Of a stretch of DNA of 64,000 nt, positions 47,921 to 55,671 are shown piece by piece. The notes beneath the pieces were generated by a model. The model did no database searches. It saw nothing but the letters and a program-made list of their open reading frames with translations, and was not told the DNA's origin. The position numbers and the translations under genes are program-made. Source of the stretch: Rhodanobacter sp. OK091 (GTDB taxonomy: Bacteria > Pseudomonadota > Gammaproteobacteria > Xanthomonadales > Rhodanobacteraceae). The stretch lies in contig NZ_FRCH01000002.1 in the NCBI RefSeq assembly GCF_900142825.1, forward strand, positions 1,113,883 through 1,177,882. Direction: 5' to 3'. The stretch's first letter is position 1. Each line of letters starts with the position of its first letter.

Positions 47921-48811
47921 ATGGACCTGCTGGCCCTGGCGGACTTCAACCTGGTGGCGCGTCATGGGGGCTTCGGCCGGGCGGCCAGGGCGGCTGATCG
48001 GCCTAAGGCCACGCTGTCACGGCGGGTAGCGGACTTAGAAGCCAGCTTGGGAGTACGCCTGTTCGAACGGGGCTCTCACGCCTTGAAGCTGACCCAAGAG
48101 GGCCTAGCCCTATTCGAGCGCACCGAAAGGTTGCTCACTGAGTTGGGTGAAGCGGCTACTGCGATCGCTTCGGGAGGCGAAACGCCCCGCGGCAAGCTGC
48201 GCATCAGCGCACCGTTGCTGTTCTCCCAGATTGCCTTGGGCAAACTGTCGGCCGAGTTCGTGCTGCGTTATCCAGAAGTGCGCCTGGAAATCACGACCGA
48301 AGATCGGCCGGTGGACATGGTGGAAGAAGGGTATGACCTGGTGATCCGGGTCAATCCTGATCCCAACGAACATTTGATCGGGCGCGTCCTGCTTCGCGAT
48401 CGCTTGGTGGCGGTAGCTAGTCCTGATTTGCAAAGGCCGGTGGCAGATGCACCGGTGCCGGCAGTAGTGCGCGCATCTAGCAATCAGTCAGGCTGGGACC
48501 TGAGAACCCATGAGGGCGATGTACGTGTATCCATTGACCCGATCTTGCGACTCGCTTCACTCATCATGATTCGCGATGCGGTGCGCACTGGGATAGGCGC
48601 AGCCATGCTTCCTCTATCGCTGGTGGCCAGCGACCTGCATGCAGGGGCGCTTGTGCACTGGGGCGATGGGAAGGGCCCGCCGATAGAGATCTGGGCGCTC
48701 TATCCTTCGCGCCGCTTGCTGAGCTCGCGCGTATCGGCCTTCCTGGAATTCTTGAAAGAGGCCTTTCCGCTAGGACAGCCAGAAGAGCTGGCCGCTTACA
48801 TCAAAGGCTGA
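47921..48811 (+). CDS. LysR-family regulator (divergent from NmrA/DUF1857 genes)
   Basis: 296-residue regulator. The helix-turn-helix reads F-N-L-V-A-R-H-G-G-F-G-R-A-A-R and L-S-R-R-V-A-D-L-E-A-S-L-G-V-R-L-F-E-R. The effector domain resembles the CrgA/YafC branch (G-K-L-R-I-S-A-P-L, E-G-Y-D-L-V-I-R-V). A GTG at 47912 is in frame; ATG 47921 is preferred. It is divergent from the NmrA-like gene and probably controls it. Confidence 0.92.
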   Translation: MDLLALADFNLVARHGGFGRAARAADRPKATLSRRVADLEASLGVRLFERGSHALKLTQEGLALFERTERLLTELGEAATAIASGGETPRGKLRISAPLLFSQIALGKLSAEFVLRYPEVRLEITTEDRPVDMVEEGYDLVIRVNPDPNEHLIGRVLLRDRLVAVASPDLQRPVADAPVPAVVRASSNQSGWDLRTHEGDVRVSIDPILRLASLIMIRDAVRTGIGAAMLPLSLVASDLHAGALVHWGDGKGPPIEIWALYPSRRLLSSRVSAFLEFLKEAFPLGQPEELAAYIKG

Positions 48812-48958
48812 GCATCGTCATCTTGCACCCCGGCACTCATCCCAACTGGATGTCCGCCTTCGGCCAGAAAAGGGCATCGCCGCGATGACTCATGAAGCCG
48901 CGAAGGTGTTTGTGGAGAAAGGGGCGCCAAAGCATGCTTGATGCAGGCGTCCAAACCC

Positions 48959-49330
48959 TCACCGGGCCAGATAGAAATCCATGGGGATAAGCTCGACGGC
49001 CCATCCGCCTTCTTCGCCCAGCGTGGCGGCCGGGTGCATGGATGCGATGCGTAGCGCCTCGTCATGGCTGTCCGCCTCGATGATGAACAGACCACCCACC
49101 ACTTCCTTCGACTCGGTGTAAGGCCCATCGCTGACGTGCGTCTTGCCGCCGCGCGGGCGAAGCGTCCTCCAGCTGTCCAGATCGCCAAGCGACGCCGAAA
49201 CCAGAACCTTGCCGGTAGCGCGCATCTTCTCGTCCAATGCCGGGCATTGGCTCACCAATGCCTTGACGTCGTCGGGCGCCATCGCGGCGAATTTTTCGGG
49301 GGTGAAGTAGGCCAGGCCGAGGTATTTCAT
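48959..49330 (-). CDS. YCII-related (DGPF) domain protein
   Basis: 123-residue protein of the YCII/DGPF family with a ferredoxin-like fold. The hallmark D-G-P-Y-T-E-S-K-E is near residue 69, and the N-terminus M-K-Y-L-G-L-A-Y-F is a beta strand. These proteins often neighbour ECF sigma factors, but here no sigma gene is adjacent. GGATC precedes the ATG. The downstream gap to 48811 holds nothing recognisable. Confidence 0.85.
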   Translation of the reverse strand: MKYLGLAYFTPEKFAAMAPDDVKALVSQCPALDEKMRATGKVLVSASLGDLDSWRTLRPRGGKTHVSDGPYTESKEVVGGLFIIEADSHDEALRIASMHPAATLGEEGGWAVELIPMDFYLAR

Positions 49331-49464
49331 GGGAGATCCTTTGAGGGGGTATGCACTGACGACGAAGCTGATGCTCGGAAATCGACAATGCGCTGGGAGA
49401 GTTTGTAGCGGATCTCGGCCAGCCTGTCCGCTTTGGGTCGACCTCTGGCCGCCCAGCTTGCCCG

Positions 49465-49494
49465 GAAGATCGGAGTCAGGTCCGCTTTTTCACG
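49465..49494. repeat. Dispersed palindromic repeat, half copy D
   Basis: The left half of the palindromic repeat (GAAGATCGGAGTCAGG then a CTTTTTCACG segment) without the right arm. The stop codon of the LysR gene at 49476 lies within it, so the repeat fixes the last residues V-K-K-R-T of that protein. Confidence 0.7.
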
Positions 49495-50399
49495 CGCGGT
49501 GCGCCGGGTTGCTTGCTCGCCAGCTTCTCCAGCTCTTGCAGCAGTAGCGCAACCGGTGCCTTGAGTCGCGGCGGTAACGGGCGGTGGACAAGCCATGCGA
49601 CGATATCGGACTTGAAGTCGCTCACAGCAAGCACCTTCAGTTTCTCCCGGTACGCGCTTGTTGCGAGCAGGTCGGCGGTAATCATTCCAACGCCAACGCC
49701 ACGCGAGACCAACGACAGTTGCAGATCGGCACCGATGGCTTCCACCGCGACGTCGAATGGCAGCCCTTGCGCTTCCATCGAGCGGCGCAATGCGGATCGC
49801 ATGCCGCAACCGTTCTGGCTGAGAACCCAGGGAAAGGCGGAAAGATCCTTCAAGCTGACCCGCGTACGCAGATTCAGGGCCGGTGACGCGACGATTTTGA
49901 CCGGCTGCCGGCCGAATGCATGGGCAGTCATGCCGGCTGGGGGTGCCGTGTTTTCCGCGACCCCGATGACGGCGGCATCCAGCATGCCCTGCTCCACGTG
50001 TTCGACCAGGCTCTGCGACCAGCTGGTCTGGATGCGCAGGGTGAGTCGGGGGAAACGCTCGCGCAGGCAATCCACCGGTGTGGCAAGCGTCAAGTCCGCG
50101 AGGTAGGGCGGCATGCCCAGTCGCAGCTCGCCCGATGGCTCGGCATCTTCGCGAACCAGCGCCATCAGATTCGCCTCGGCCTGGAGCACCTGGCGCCCCA
50201 TTTCGTAGACCTCGCGCCCCGCTGCGGTTGGTCGCAGTGGTTTGGACTGCCGGTCCAGCAATTCGACGCCAAGCAGCGTCTCCAGGCTCTGCATGCGACG
50301 TGTTACGGCTGGCTGCGTGAGATGCATTGCTGCTGCCGCCTGCACGATCGAGCCGGTCTCGACGACGGCGATGAACGCGCTTATGTCACGGGTGTTCAT
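49476..50399 (-). CDS. LysR-family regulator (divergent from MFS transporter gene)
   Basis: 307-residue regulator with the helix-turn-helix F-I-A-V-V-E-T-G-S-I-V-Q-A-A-A and L-T-Q-P-A-V-T-R-R-M-Q-S-L-E, and a LysR effector domain (E-L-R-L-G-M-P-P-Y). The last five codons and stop fall inside a palindromic-repeat fragment, so the C-terminus is set by the repeat. The gene is divergent from the MFS gene across a gap with an imperfect palindrome, and most likely controls it. Confidence 0.92.
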   Translation of the reverse strand: MNTRDISAFIAVVETGSIVQAAAAMHLTQPAVTRRMQSLETLLGVELLDRQSKPLRPTAAGREVYEMGRQVLQAEANLMALVREDAEPSGELRLGMPPYLADLTLATPVDCLRERFPRLTLRIQTSWSQSLVEHVEQGMLDAAVIGVAENTAPPAGMTAHAFGRQPVKIVASPALNLRTRVSLKDLSAFPWVLSQNGCGMRSALRRSMEAQGLPFDVAVEAIGADLQLSLVSRGVGVGMITADLLATSAYREKLKVLAVSDFKSDIVAWLVHRPLPPRLKAPVALLLQELEKLASKQPGAPRVKKRT

Positions 50400-50420
50400 G
50401 GGGTTGGCCTATCCAAAAAT

Positions 50421-50444
50421 ATAGCTAATACACATATTAACTAT
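50421..50444. promoter_or_regulatory. Probable LysR operator between regulator and MFS genes
   Basis: ATAGCTAAT (50421-50429), six central bases, then ATTAACTAT (50436-50444), an inverted repeat with one mismatch in an AT-rich segment. It lies between divergent LysR and MFS genes, where such regulators bind. It overlaps an alternative MFS start at 50443, which argues for the later start. Confidence 0.55.
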
Positions 50445-50517
50445 GAATATTATTCAATTGAAGCATGATCTTCGCGTATTTAACATCGGATGCCTCCTGC
50501 TTGGAAAGGCCTTCACG

Positions 50518-51780
50518 ATGCGATTCGATTCCCCACACCATCTCGCTATCGGAGAAGCGCGCGCACCGATACCGGCGTTGACTGGTCCCTTGACCGCGCT
50601 GTTCGCATTCGCCGTGAGCGTCATCATCATCAACCTCACGGCAGCGCAGCCATTGACGGGGCCCGTTGCCCGCGCATTGCACCTGCCTGCGTCACTCGCA
50701 GGATTGATCGCGATGCTTCCGCAACTCGGTTATGCAGTGGGCATGCTTTTCCTCGTGCCGCTCGCGGACTTGCTGGAAAATCGCCGACTCACCGTCATGA
50801 CTCTGGCTTGCTGCGCATTGATGCTCGCACTGGCCGCGGTAGCACCGACAGCATCCCTGTTTCTCTTCGCCATCTGCCTCGCCGGCACGACATCGTGTGC
50901 GATCCAGATCCTGGTGCCATTGGCGGCGGCCATGGCACACCCGGATCGCCGCGGCAGTGCGGTGGGCAATGTGATGAGTGGCGTCATGCTTGGCATCCTG
51001 TTCTCAAGGCCGCTGGCCAGTGTCGTGGCCGGCGCATTGGGCTGGCGCGTCTTCTACGGCATTCTCGCGGGACTCGACGCATTGCTCGCCGTCGCGCTGT
51101 GGCGCTGGCTACCGTTGCGCCAGCCTGTGAGCGGCCAGACGTATCCGGCACTTGTCGCATCGCTGTGGACCCTGTGGCGGCGCGATGCAGTACTGCGTCG
51201 TTACGCGTATTCCGCCGCCATCGTGATGGCCGCTTTTGGCGCTTTCTGGACCGGGATAGCCCTGCGCCTGATACAGGCACCCTTCTCGCTCGGCAGTAAC
51301 GGTGTGGCGATGTTCGCGTTCGCTGGCGTGGCCGGCATCGTCATTGCGCCTCTGGCCGGCAACGCCGGCGACCGCGGGTATAGCGCAGTGGGTATGCCCA
51401 TCGCACATGTCTGCTTGCTCGCTGGAAGCATGCTTGCCGGCATCGCCGGCACAGGCTGGTTCGGCCTGAACATCGCGATACATCGGGATCTTGCGCTGGC
51501 TTTGCTAGTAGCCGCCGCGATCATCATCGATGCAGGCGCCATCGGCGACCAGACGCTCGGCCGACGTGCCATCAACATGCTTGACCCGGAAGCGCGCAGC
51601 CGTTTGAACGGCCTCTTCGTCGGCGTGTTCTTCATCGGGGGTGGCATCGGTGCGGCAAGCGCTGGTGTGGTGTGGGCGGTCGCGGGATGGGCCGGCATCT
51701 GCGCGCTTTGCGTGACCTTCAGCGTGTTGGCATTCGTCGGCGACATGTTTGCGCGGCGTCCACGGATGGATATGGACTGA
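50518..51780 (+). CDS. MFS transporter
   Basis: 420-residue inner membrane transporter with about 12 hydrophobic helices. The region after helix 2 reads L-V-P-L-A-D-L-L-E-N-R-R, the conserved MFS loop, and helix 4 to 6 are Ala/Leu rich. ATG 50518 is chosen with GGAAAGG upstream and because the upstream alternative at 50443 lies inside the operator. It resembles drug or sugar-efflux MFS members with no signature for a substrate. The divergent LysR gene probably regulates it. Confidence 0.88.
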   Translation: MRFDSPHHLAIGEARAPIPALTGPLTALFAFAVSVIIINLTAAQPLTGPVARALHLPASLAGLIAMLPQLGYAVGMLFLVPLADLLENRRLTVMTLACCALMLALAAVAPTASLFLFAICLAGTTSCAIQILVPLAAAMAHPDRRGSAVGNVMSGVMLGILFSRPLASVVAGALGWRVFYGILAGLDALLAVALWRWLPLRQPVSGQTYPALVASLWTLWRRDAVLRRYAYSAAIVMAAFGAFWTGIALRLIQAPFSLGSNGVAMFAFAGVAGIVIAPLAGNAGDRGYSAVGMPIAHVCLLAGSMLAGIAGTGWFGLNIAIHRDLALALLVAAAIIIDAGAIGDQTLGRRAINMLDPEARSRLNGLFVGVFFIGGGIGAASAGVVWAVAGWAGICALCVTFSVLAFVGDMFARRPRMDMD

Positions 51781-52048
51781 GGCAACGGGGCTCGAACGAG
51801 AACACCGATGGATTGGTACGCCAATACCTGTCAAAAGGTCTCGATCTGTCAGGCATCTCGCAAGCAAGGCTCAGCGCCATCGGCAGGCGCCGGCAATGTA
51901 TTGCGCTGACTGGTTGAATCCACCACCGATGACAGCCCTTGCGGACCCGATGACGCGCGGGCAAGCGCGATAGCAGAGATCGAACCATCTGTGTCGAATT
52001 GAGCGTAGATTGCAGTGCACGCCATTATCGAAAGGCAGCGCACTGAGC

Positions 52049-52789
52049 ATGATTCAGTCAAAAGCGATTTCGACTTTCGGGTTTGGCATGGGGTTTCTGC
52101 TGCTGCTCGGCAAGCCTCCACTGGTAGCTGCCGAGTCGGCCGGGCACATGCCGAATGCGGCCGCACCCCATACTTGCGTGGTGGTCGCGCCGGGTGAAAC
52201 TCGACCGGAATTCGGCTGCTTCAGAATCGGCATGGCAAAGAATCTCGAATTCAGCAGCCCAACTGTCTTTTGGCATCTGCAGACGTTTCCAACCCGTGCA
52301 GCAGCAAATGAAGCCAAACGTTCGAGCGGCATCGTTGTTGAAGAAGACGGACGTGTATGGCTTTCAGAATTTGGACCGAGAGACCTCGCCCCAAAGGGCG
52401 GCCGCAGTGTTGCGGTCATCGGTCCCCTGAGTGTCGTTGCCGGCAAGAGCTATGACGCCGAGATCGCCTACTCGGTCATGGCACCCACTGATCGCTCTCG
52501 GGTGCATACACACTCAGGGCCTGAGGCATGGTACGTGCTCGCGGGAGCGCAGTGCTTGGAAACGCCGGCTGGCACTATCCGGGGGCACGCCGGAGAGACG
52601 ATGAGCGCGGCACCGAACGTATCGATGCAACTGAACGTCACTGGCGCAGACGTCGCGAGAGCTCTCACGCTCGTCATCCACGACTCGACGCAGAAATTTG
52701 GAACAGCATCGGACTGGAAACCACCTGGCGCCTGTCAGCGGCCAGATCAAAGAACGGGCTCGGGCTCACTTTCTCACGGCGGTAAGTGA
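52049..52789 (+). CDS. Secreted cupin-domain protein with repeat-derived C-terminus
   Basis: 246-residue protein with a signal peptide (G-F-L-L-L-L-G and cleavage near V-A-A-E). The cupin region shows V-H-T-H-S-G-P-E-A-W near residue 150 with a later Ala/Gly-rich strand, plausible for metal binding. The last 15 or so residues and the stop are coded by dispersed palindromic repeat copy B, so the natural C-terminus was probably altered by repeat insertion. The ATG at 52049 starts the signal peptide; the frame extends 13 codons upstream. Confidence 0.75.
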   Translation: MIQSKAISTFGFGMGFLLLLGKPPLVAAESAGHMPNAAAPHTCVVVAPGETRPEFGCFRIGMAKNLEFSSPTVFWHLQTFPTRAAANEAKRSSGIVVEEDGRVWLSEFGPRDLAPKGGRSVAVIGPLSVVAGKSYDAEIAYSVMAPTDRSRVHTHSGPEAWYVLAGAQCLETPAGTIRGHAGETMSAAPNVSMQLNVTGADVARALTLVIHDSTQKFGTASDWKPPGACQRPDQRTGSGSLSHGGK

Positions 52790-52807
52790 ACCTGACCCCG
52801 ATAGTCA
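52752..52807. repeat. Dispersed palindromic repeat, copy B
   Basis: Contains CTCACTTTCTCACGGCGGTAA followed by GTGAACCTGACC and ends with CCCGATAGTC, matching copy A at 46193-46248. The left arm has diverged (GGGCTCACTT instead of AGGTTCACTT). It forms the boundary between the cupin gene on the plus strand and the truncated last attC site of the cassette array. Confidence 0.85.
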
Positions 52808-52810
52808 GAC

Positions 52811-52864
52811 CGTGGAGGACGGCGAAGCCGGCTGGAACGGGGCTGCTTGAAGGAAGGGTTAGGC
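52811..52864 (-). other. Truncated attC site (cassette 7)
   Basis: Starts with GCCTAAC and CCTTCCTTCAAGC as in cassette 3's attC, and has a GCCGGCTTCGCCGTC hairpin centre, but the L' and R' boxes are missing and dispersed palindrome copy B begins at its end. The VOC-family ORF stops inside its R'' box. Confidence 0.75.
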
Positions 52865-53251
52865 GTCGCCGTGACTCTGCCAGACATTCCCGTTCTCCTC
52901 GAAGTCTGCTCGCTGAGGCCGTACGACACAGAAACGCTGCCCCGTTGGCGCTTCCATGACCCACCAAGTCTTCACCTTCGCTATTCGCTTGGCGCCAAGC
53001 CCTTCCAGTCGAGTTGCCTCGGCTTCGATGTCGTTGGTCTCGATGTCGAGATGAACCCTGCTCTCATGCCGTACCGCTTGAACAAGGATCTTCATCTCGC
53101 CTGGTGGACCTTCGAGCAGTCGATATGGTTCTGTCGAGTCGGCGTCGGACCCTGCAACCCGACCGATTGCTGCAGCCCAAAATCCTGCAGCGGCCTCAAT
53201 GTCATCGGTTTGGCAATCGATGATGATGTTACTCAGACGACTCTTGTGCAT
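52859..53251 (-). CDS. VOC-family protein, cassette 7
   Basis: 130-residue vicinal-oxygen-chelate protein (glyoxalase/bleomycin-resistance/dioxygenase superfamily). The strand block I-I-I-D-C-Q-T-D-D-I-E-A-A-A-G-F-W is at residues 9-25, H-L-D-I-E-T-N-D near 70, and W-V-M-E-A-P-T-G-Q-R-F-C-V-V near 105. It lacks one of the usual glutamate metal ligands, so catalysis is not certain; sequestering binders are also known. The TAA lies within the R'' box of a truncated attC. ATG 53251 is preferred with about 39 bases between it and the preceding core site. Confidence 0.85.
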   Translation of the reverse strand: MHKSRLSNIIIDCQTDDIEAAAGFWAAAIGRVAGSDADSTEPYRLLEGPPGEMKILVQAVRHESRVHLDIETNDIEAEATRLEGLGAKRIAKVKTWWVMEAPTGQRFCVVRPQRADFEENGNVWQSHGDA

Positions 53252-53289
53252 GATGACCCCGTAGAAAAGAGGCAGTTGAGGCTGCGACG

Positions 53290-53375
53290 CCCAACCATTG
53301 TCCCTGACACCTTTCCTCAATCACAGATCATGGGTAGATCTTTTCGCCCTTGCTAAGCATTTCGACAAACTGGGC
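53290..53375 (-). other. attC site of cassette 6 (divergent)
   Basis: On the minus strand it opens with GCCCAGT then TTGTC, and ends with GACAA, TG and the core GTTGGGC. The 86-base site folds with GCCCA/TGGGC and TTGTC/GACAA stems. The R'' box has two mismatches from RYYYAAC. The YdeI ORF runs 48 bases into it. Less certain than the other attC sites. Confidence 0.6.
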
Positions 53376-53897
53376 GATCTTCCTCGCACGAGTCTCCCGC
53401 CTCTTCGCGGCCTGAATTCGGAACAGGACAGAGTATCGATTCTGACTGTCGAGCGTCGCAAAGAACTCCTTTGCCTTCCTGTTGGCATCCAGTGCCTCCT
53501 GCAAGTCGTGCGGAATGGTTGCGGTACTCGCGGATGAATAGGCCGCATCCCAGCGTCCATCCTTCTTGGCTCGTTCTATTTCTTGCAGCCCGGCGGCGCG
53601 AATCCGACCGGACGCAACGAGGACCTCCGCCTTCGCCTTGTTGATCTTCGACCAGATGCTCTTGCTAGTTCTTGGCGTAAATCGTTGAAGCCAGTAGTGA
53701 TCATCCTCCGCTCGCTTCTGCCCGTCGATCCAGCCAAAGCAAAGTGCGCACTCAAGGGCTTCTGCGTAAGAGACCGTTGGATGCTCGGCTCCCCTCTTCG
53801 CGAGACGCAGCCATACGCCCGACGATTTGGCGCCGTGTTGCTCAAGCCAAGCTTCCCAGTCTGCTTGCGCTTTCATTGTGAGGGTTGAGTCGCTCAT
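53328..53897 (-). CDS. YdeI/OmpD-associated family protein, cassette 6
   Basis: 189-residue protein of the YdeI/OmpD-associated family (motifs W-E-A-W-L-E-Q-H-G near residue 15, F-G-W-I-D-G-Q-K near 55, R-F-T-P-R-T-S-K-S-I-W-S near 70). Members are cytoplasmic; their exact role is not known, though some have been linked to envelope stress. It is common in integron and other cassette settings. ATG 53897 lies 11 bases after the core site of the previous cassette; an upstream ATG at 53906 is also possible. The 3' part overlaps the attC site, unlike other cassettes here. Confidence 0.85.
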   Translation of the reverse strand: MSDSTLTMKAQADWEAWLEQHGAKSSGVWLRLAKRGAEHPTVSYAEALECALCFGWIDGQKRAEDDHYWLQRFTPRTSKSIWSKINKAKAEVLVASGRIRAAGLQEIERAKKDGRWDAAYSSASTATIPHDLQEALDANRKAKEFFATLDSQNRYSVLFRIQAAKRRETRARKIAQFVEMLSKGEKIYP

Positions 53898-53907
53898 GGG
53901 GTGCAAT

Positions 53908-53964
53908 GCCTAGCGCTTGAGTTAAGCGACGGCGAAGCCGTCCGCCTTGAACGAAATGTCAGGC
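53908..53964 (-). other. attC site of cassette 5 (57 bp)
   Basis: Minus-strand sequence runs GCCTGAC..TTCGTTCAAGGCGGACGGCTTCGCCGTC..GCTTAACTCAAGC and ends GCTAGGC. L''/L' pairing of TTCAAGGC with GCTTAACTC has one unpaired base, as is typical of attC sites. The R' box has one mismatch to GTTRRRY. Confidence 0.88.
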
Positions 53965-54285
53965 CATGCCGCGAGAAACCTCGGACACCACGAGCCATCC
54001 GATAGGAAGCAGCACAAGTAACCACGCCAGCCAGTGTATTGCCCTGCGCCAAGCCCAGCCACGAAATATTGCAACTGCTGCAACGCCAAGTACCGCGCAA
54101 GCCGGAAGAACGTACCAATTTGCTGTCGCTAACTCATATACGCCTGAGTCAACGTTACGCCCGTACTTAGCTACGACTTCATCTACCGCGACCTTTGCGA
54201 TGTGATGCAGCCATATAGCCATGGCAAGCGACGCCGCGCTTGCACTCGCATCTATCCACGCTGCAAAGCGTATTGGTGTCGTCAT
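53959..54285 (-). CDS. Unknown membrane protein, cassette 5
   Basis: 108-residue protein with three hydrophobic helices (residues about 5-25, 55-78, 82-102), an N-terminal A-A-W-I-D-A-S and a lumenal or cytoplasmic loop with R-N-V-D-S-G-V-Y-E-L. No family recognised. Its start is only four bases after the core site (GTTAGGC), with no ribosome site, and its TGA falls inside the attC R'' box, so the ORF fills the cassette. Such tightly packed cassettes are typical of integrons; a role in the envelope is possible from the helices. Confidence 0.75.
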   Translation of the reverse strand: MTTPIRFAAWIDASASAASLAMAIWLHHIAKVAVDEVVAKYGRNVDSGVYELATANWYVLPACAVLGVAAVAIFRGWAWRRAIHWLAWLLVLLPIGWLVVSEVSRGMA

Positions 54286-54289
54286 TTCG

Positions 54290-54346
54290 GCCTAACGCTG
54301 GAGTTGAGCGGCAACGTAGCCATCCGCCTTGAACGAATTTTTAGGC
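54290..54346 (-). other. attC site of cassette 4 (57 bp)
   Basis: Minus strand: GCCTAAA..TTCGTTCAAGGCGGA..CCGCTCAACTCCAGC and GTTAGGC. Same 57-bp plan as cassettes 1 and 5 with the closest match to the class 1-type attC layout. R'' has one mismatch (final A instead of C). Confidence 0.9.
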
Positions 54347-54356
54347 TGCACGCCCT

Positions 54357-54776
54357 TCACGATAGGCTGCTCGCGTTGAGATGGCTGTTGCACTCGGAAA
54401 CACCGTCGGCGACGCCAATTGCTGAGTAGAGTGCTCGGGCTTCCTGCCAAAGTTCTTGCGCGGAACGGTGATCGCCAAGCGAATCATGCAGGAGCGCGAG
54501 AGGCCTGAGGGCGTTGGCGAGATCTAGAACTTTGGTGTCCAAGCTGCTGCGGTAGATTTTGACAGCTTCTTTGAGCAGCGGCTCTGCCTCGCCGCTCAAG
54601 CCATTCTCACGATGGATATCACCCAAATGCCTGGCGATGTGGGCGGTACGAAGTTTCTCCCCAAGTGCGCGGCTTGCTACGAGTGCCAGAGCATAATGCT
54701 GCGCGGCTGCATCCAAGCGGCCTTCTCGGCGGGCCTGCGCGCCGGCCGACAAATGCATTTCTAGCTGTTCGGCCAT
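54357..54776 (-). CDS. Tetratricopeptide-repeat protein, cassette 4
   Basis: 139-residue all-helical protein with three TPR-like units (residues about 8-40, 44-80, 85-120; e.g. H-Y-A-L-A-L-V-A-S-R-A-L-G). Such domains bind partner proteins. The start is 20 bases after the core site with GAGAGAAC before the ATG, one of the few cassettes here with a ribosome-like site. The stop is 10 bases before the attC. No signal peptide, so cytoplasmic. No function can be assigned. Confidence 0.82.
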   Translation of the reverse strand: MAEQLEMHLSAGAQARREGRLDAAAQHYALALVASRALGEKLRTAHIARHLGDIHRENGLSGEAEPLLKEAVKIYRSSLDTKVLDLANALRPLALLHDSLGDHRSAQELWQEARALYSAIGVADGVSECNSHLNASSLS

Positions 54777-54795
54777 CTTCGTTCTCTCACTTGCA

Positions 54796-54856
54796 ACCTA
54801 ACGTTTGACTCAAGCGGCGTACCGTAGGCACGTTCGCTTGAAGGAAGGGTCAGCCG
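54796..54856 (-). other. attC site of cassette 3 (about 61 bp)
   Basis: Minus strand: GGCTGAC then CCTTCCTTCAAGCG, a loop, CGCTTGAGTCAAACG and GTTAGGT. CTTCAAGCG pairs with CGCTTGA. R'' is degenerate. Confidence 0.82.
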
Positions 54857-54889
54857 GCACGGCGGGTGCTTGCCTTGTGGGGGATACGC

Positions 54890-55288
54890 CTACTCAAACT
54901 CATGATATTGCGGCAGGTCGTCTGTGATGGTGAACCATGCTGCCTTCGAGCCGACAAAGATGTGAGCCGTCGGTCGAATGGATGGCTCGTCAACGAGCGT
55001 TCCAAGCGTGACATGCACGAACTTGCCTTCGCGAACGACCGAGTAAAGCAGCGAGCCGCACTGGTTGCAATGGATGTCGTGAGCTGGCTCGCCTCCGTAG
55101 ACGAGCACGTCATCCGAGCCTCGGACGACCGCCAGCTTGCTTCTCTCTATGCCCGCGAAGGGTTTGAATGCGGATCCGGTTGCGCGCCGGCAGTTTGAGC
55201 AGTGGCAATTAGCTGCGTACGAGAACGCATCTTCGACGGAATACTCTACGCTGCCGCATAGGCACTTGCCCTTAAGACGATGTGTCAT
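54890..55288 (-). CDS. GFA-family (glutathione-dependent formaldehyde-activating-like) protein, cassette 3
   Basis: 132-residue zinc-binding protein of the GFA/CENP-V family. The metal ligands are in C-L-C-G-S-V-E-Y (residues 9-16), C-H-C-S-N-C-R-R (28-35) and C-N-Q-C-G-S near 75. Members include S-(hydroxymethyl)glutathione synthase but the fold is used for many purposes, so the enzyme name is not certain. It is a frequent integron cassette passenger. The stop lies 33 bp before the attC site. Confidence 0.88.
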   Translation of the reverse strand: MTHRLKGKCLCGSVEYSVEDAFSYAANCHCSNCRRATGSAFKPFAGIERSKLAVVRGSDDVLVYGGEPAHDIHCNQCGSLLYSVVREGKFVHVTLGTLVDEPSIRPTAHIFVGSKAAWFTITDDLPQYHEFE

Positions 55289-55315
55289 CGGAGATCCACG
55301 TTGGATTCGTGTGCT

Positions 55316-55399
55316 GGCTAACGCCTAAGTTGACGCGCCGCGTACGGCGCGGAGTTATCGCGGTGACACGTCACGGTCGCGTTGAATGCATAGTTAGGC
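55316..55399 (-). other. attC site of cassette 2 (84 bp)
   Basis: Minus strand: GCCTAAC..CATTCAACGCG with a long variable top containing inverted GCGCC/GGCGC, then GCGTCAACTTAGGC and GTTAGCC. Longer than the neighbours (84 versus 57 bases), so it has another origin. The R' box has one mismatch. The 90-residue ORF stops inside R''. Confidence 0.85.
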
Positions 55400-55666
55400 G
55401 CCCCCACCGGAAGACTGAGAACGCCTGCGTTTTGCGGAACGCCACATTGCGACGCCCCAAGCAAAGCCGACTGAAAGACATATAAAAAGAATGAAAAACG
55501 GATTTCTCAACGTATCGTTGGTGAGCCATGCGAAGCAAAACACAAAAGCAGTCATGAAGCCGCCCCAGAAGATGGCTCCGTACAAACCCCACACAAAAGC
55601 TTGCTGCAACGGCGTAAGGCCTGAATACCAAGTAGCAAAGCGAGCAAGGGTGTGTTTAAAACTCAT
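55394..55666 (-). CDS. Unknown membrane protein, cassette 2
   Basis: 90-residue protein with two hydrophobic helices (residues about 22-48 and 56-75: I-F-W-G-G-F-M-T-A-F-V-F and F-F-I-L-F-I-C-L). The C-terminus is basic (S-A-K-R-R-R-S-Q). No family recognised. The ATG is five bases after the preceding core site, with no ribosome site, and the TAA is part of the next attC R'' box. The gene therefore has no flanks of its own. Confidence 0.75.
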   Translation of the reverse strand: MSFKHTLARFATWYSGLTPLQQAFVWGLYGAIFWGGFMTAFVFCFAWLTNDTLRNPFFILFICLSVGFAWGVAMWRSAKRRRSQSSGGGA

Positions 55667-55671
55667 TGAAA

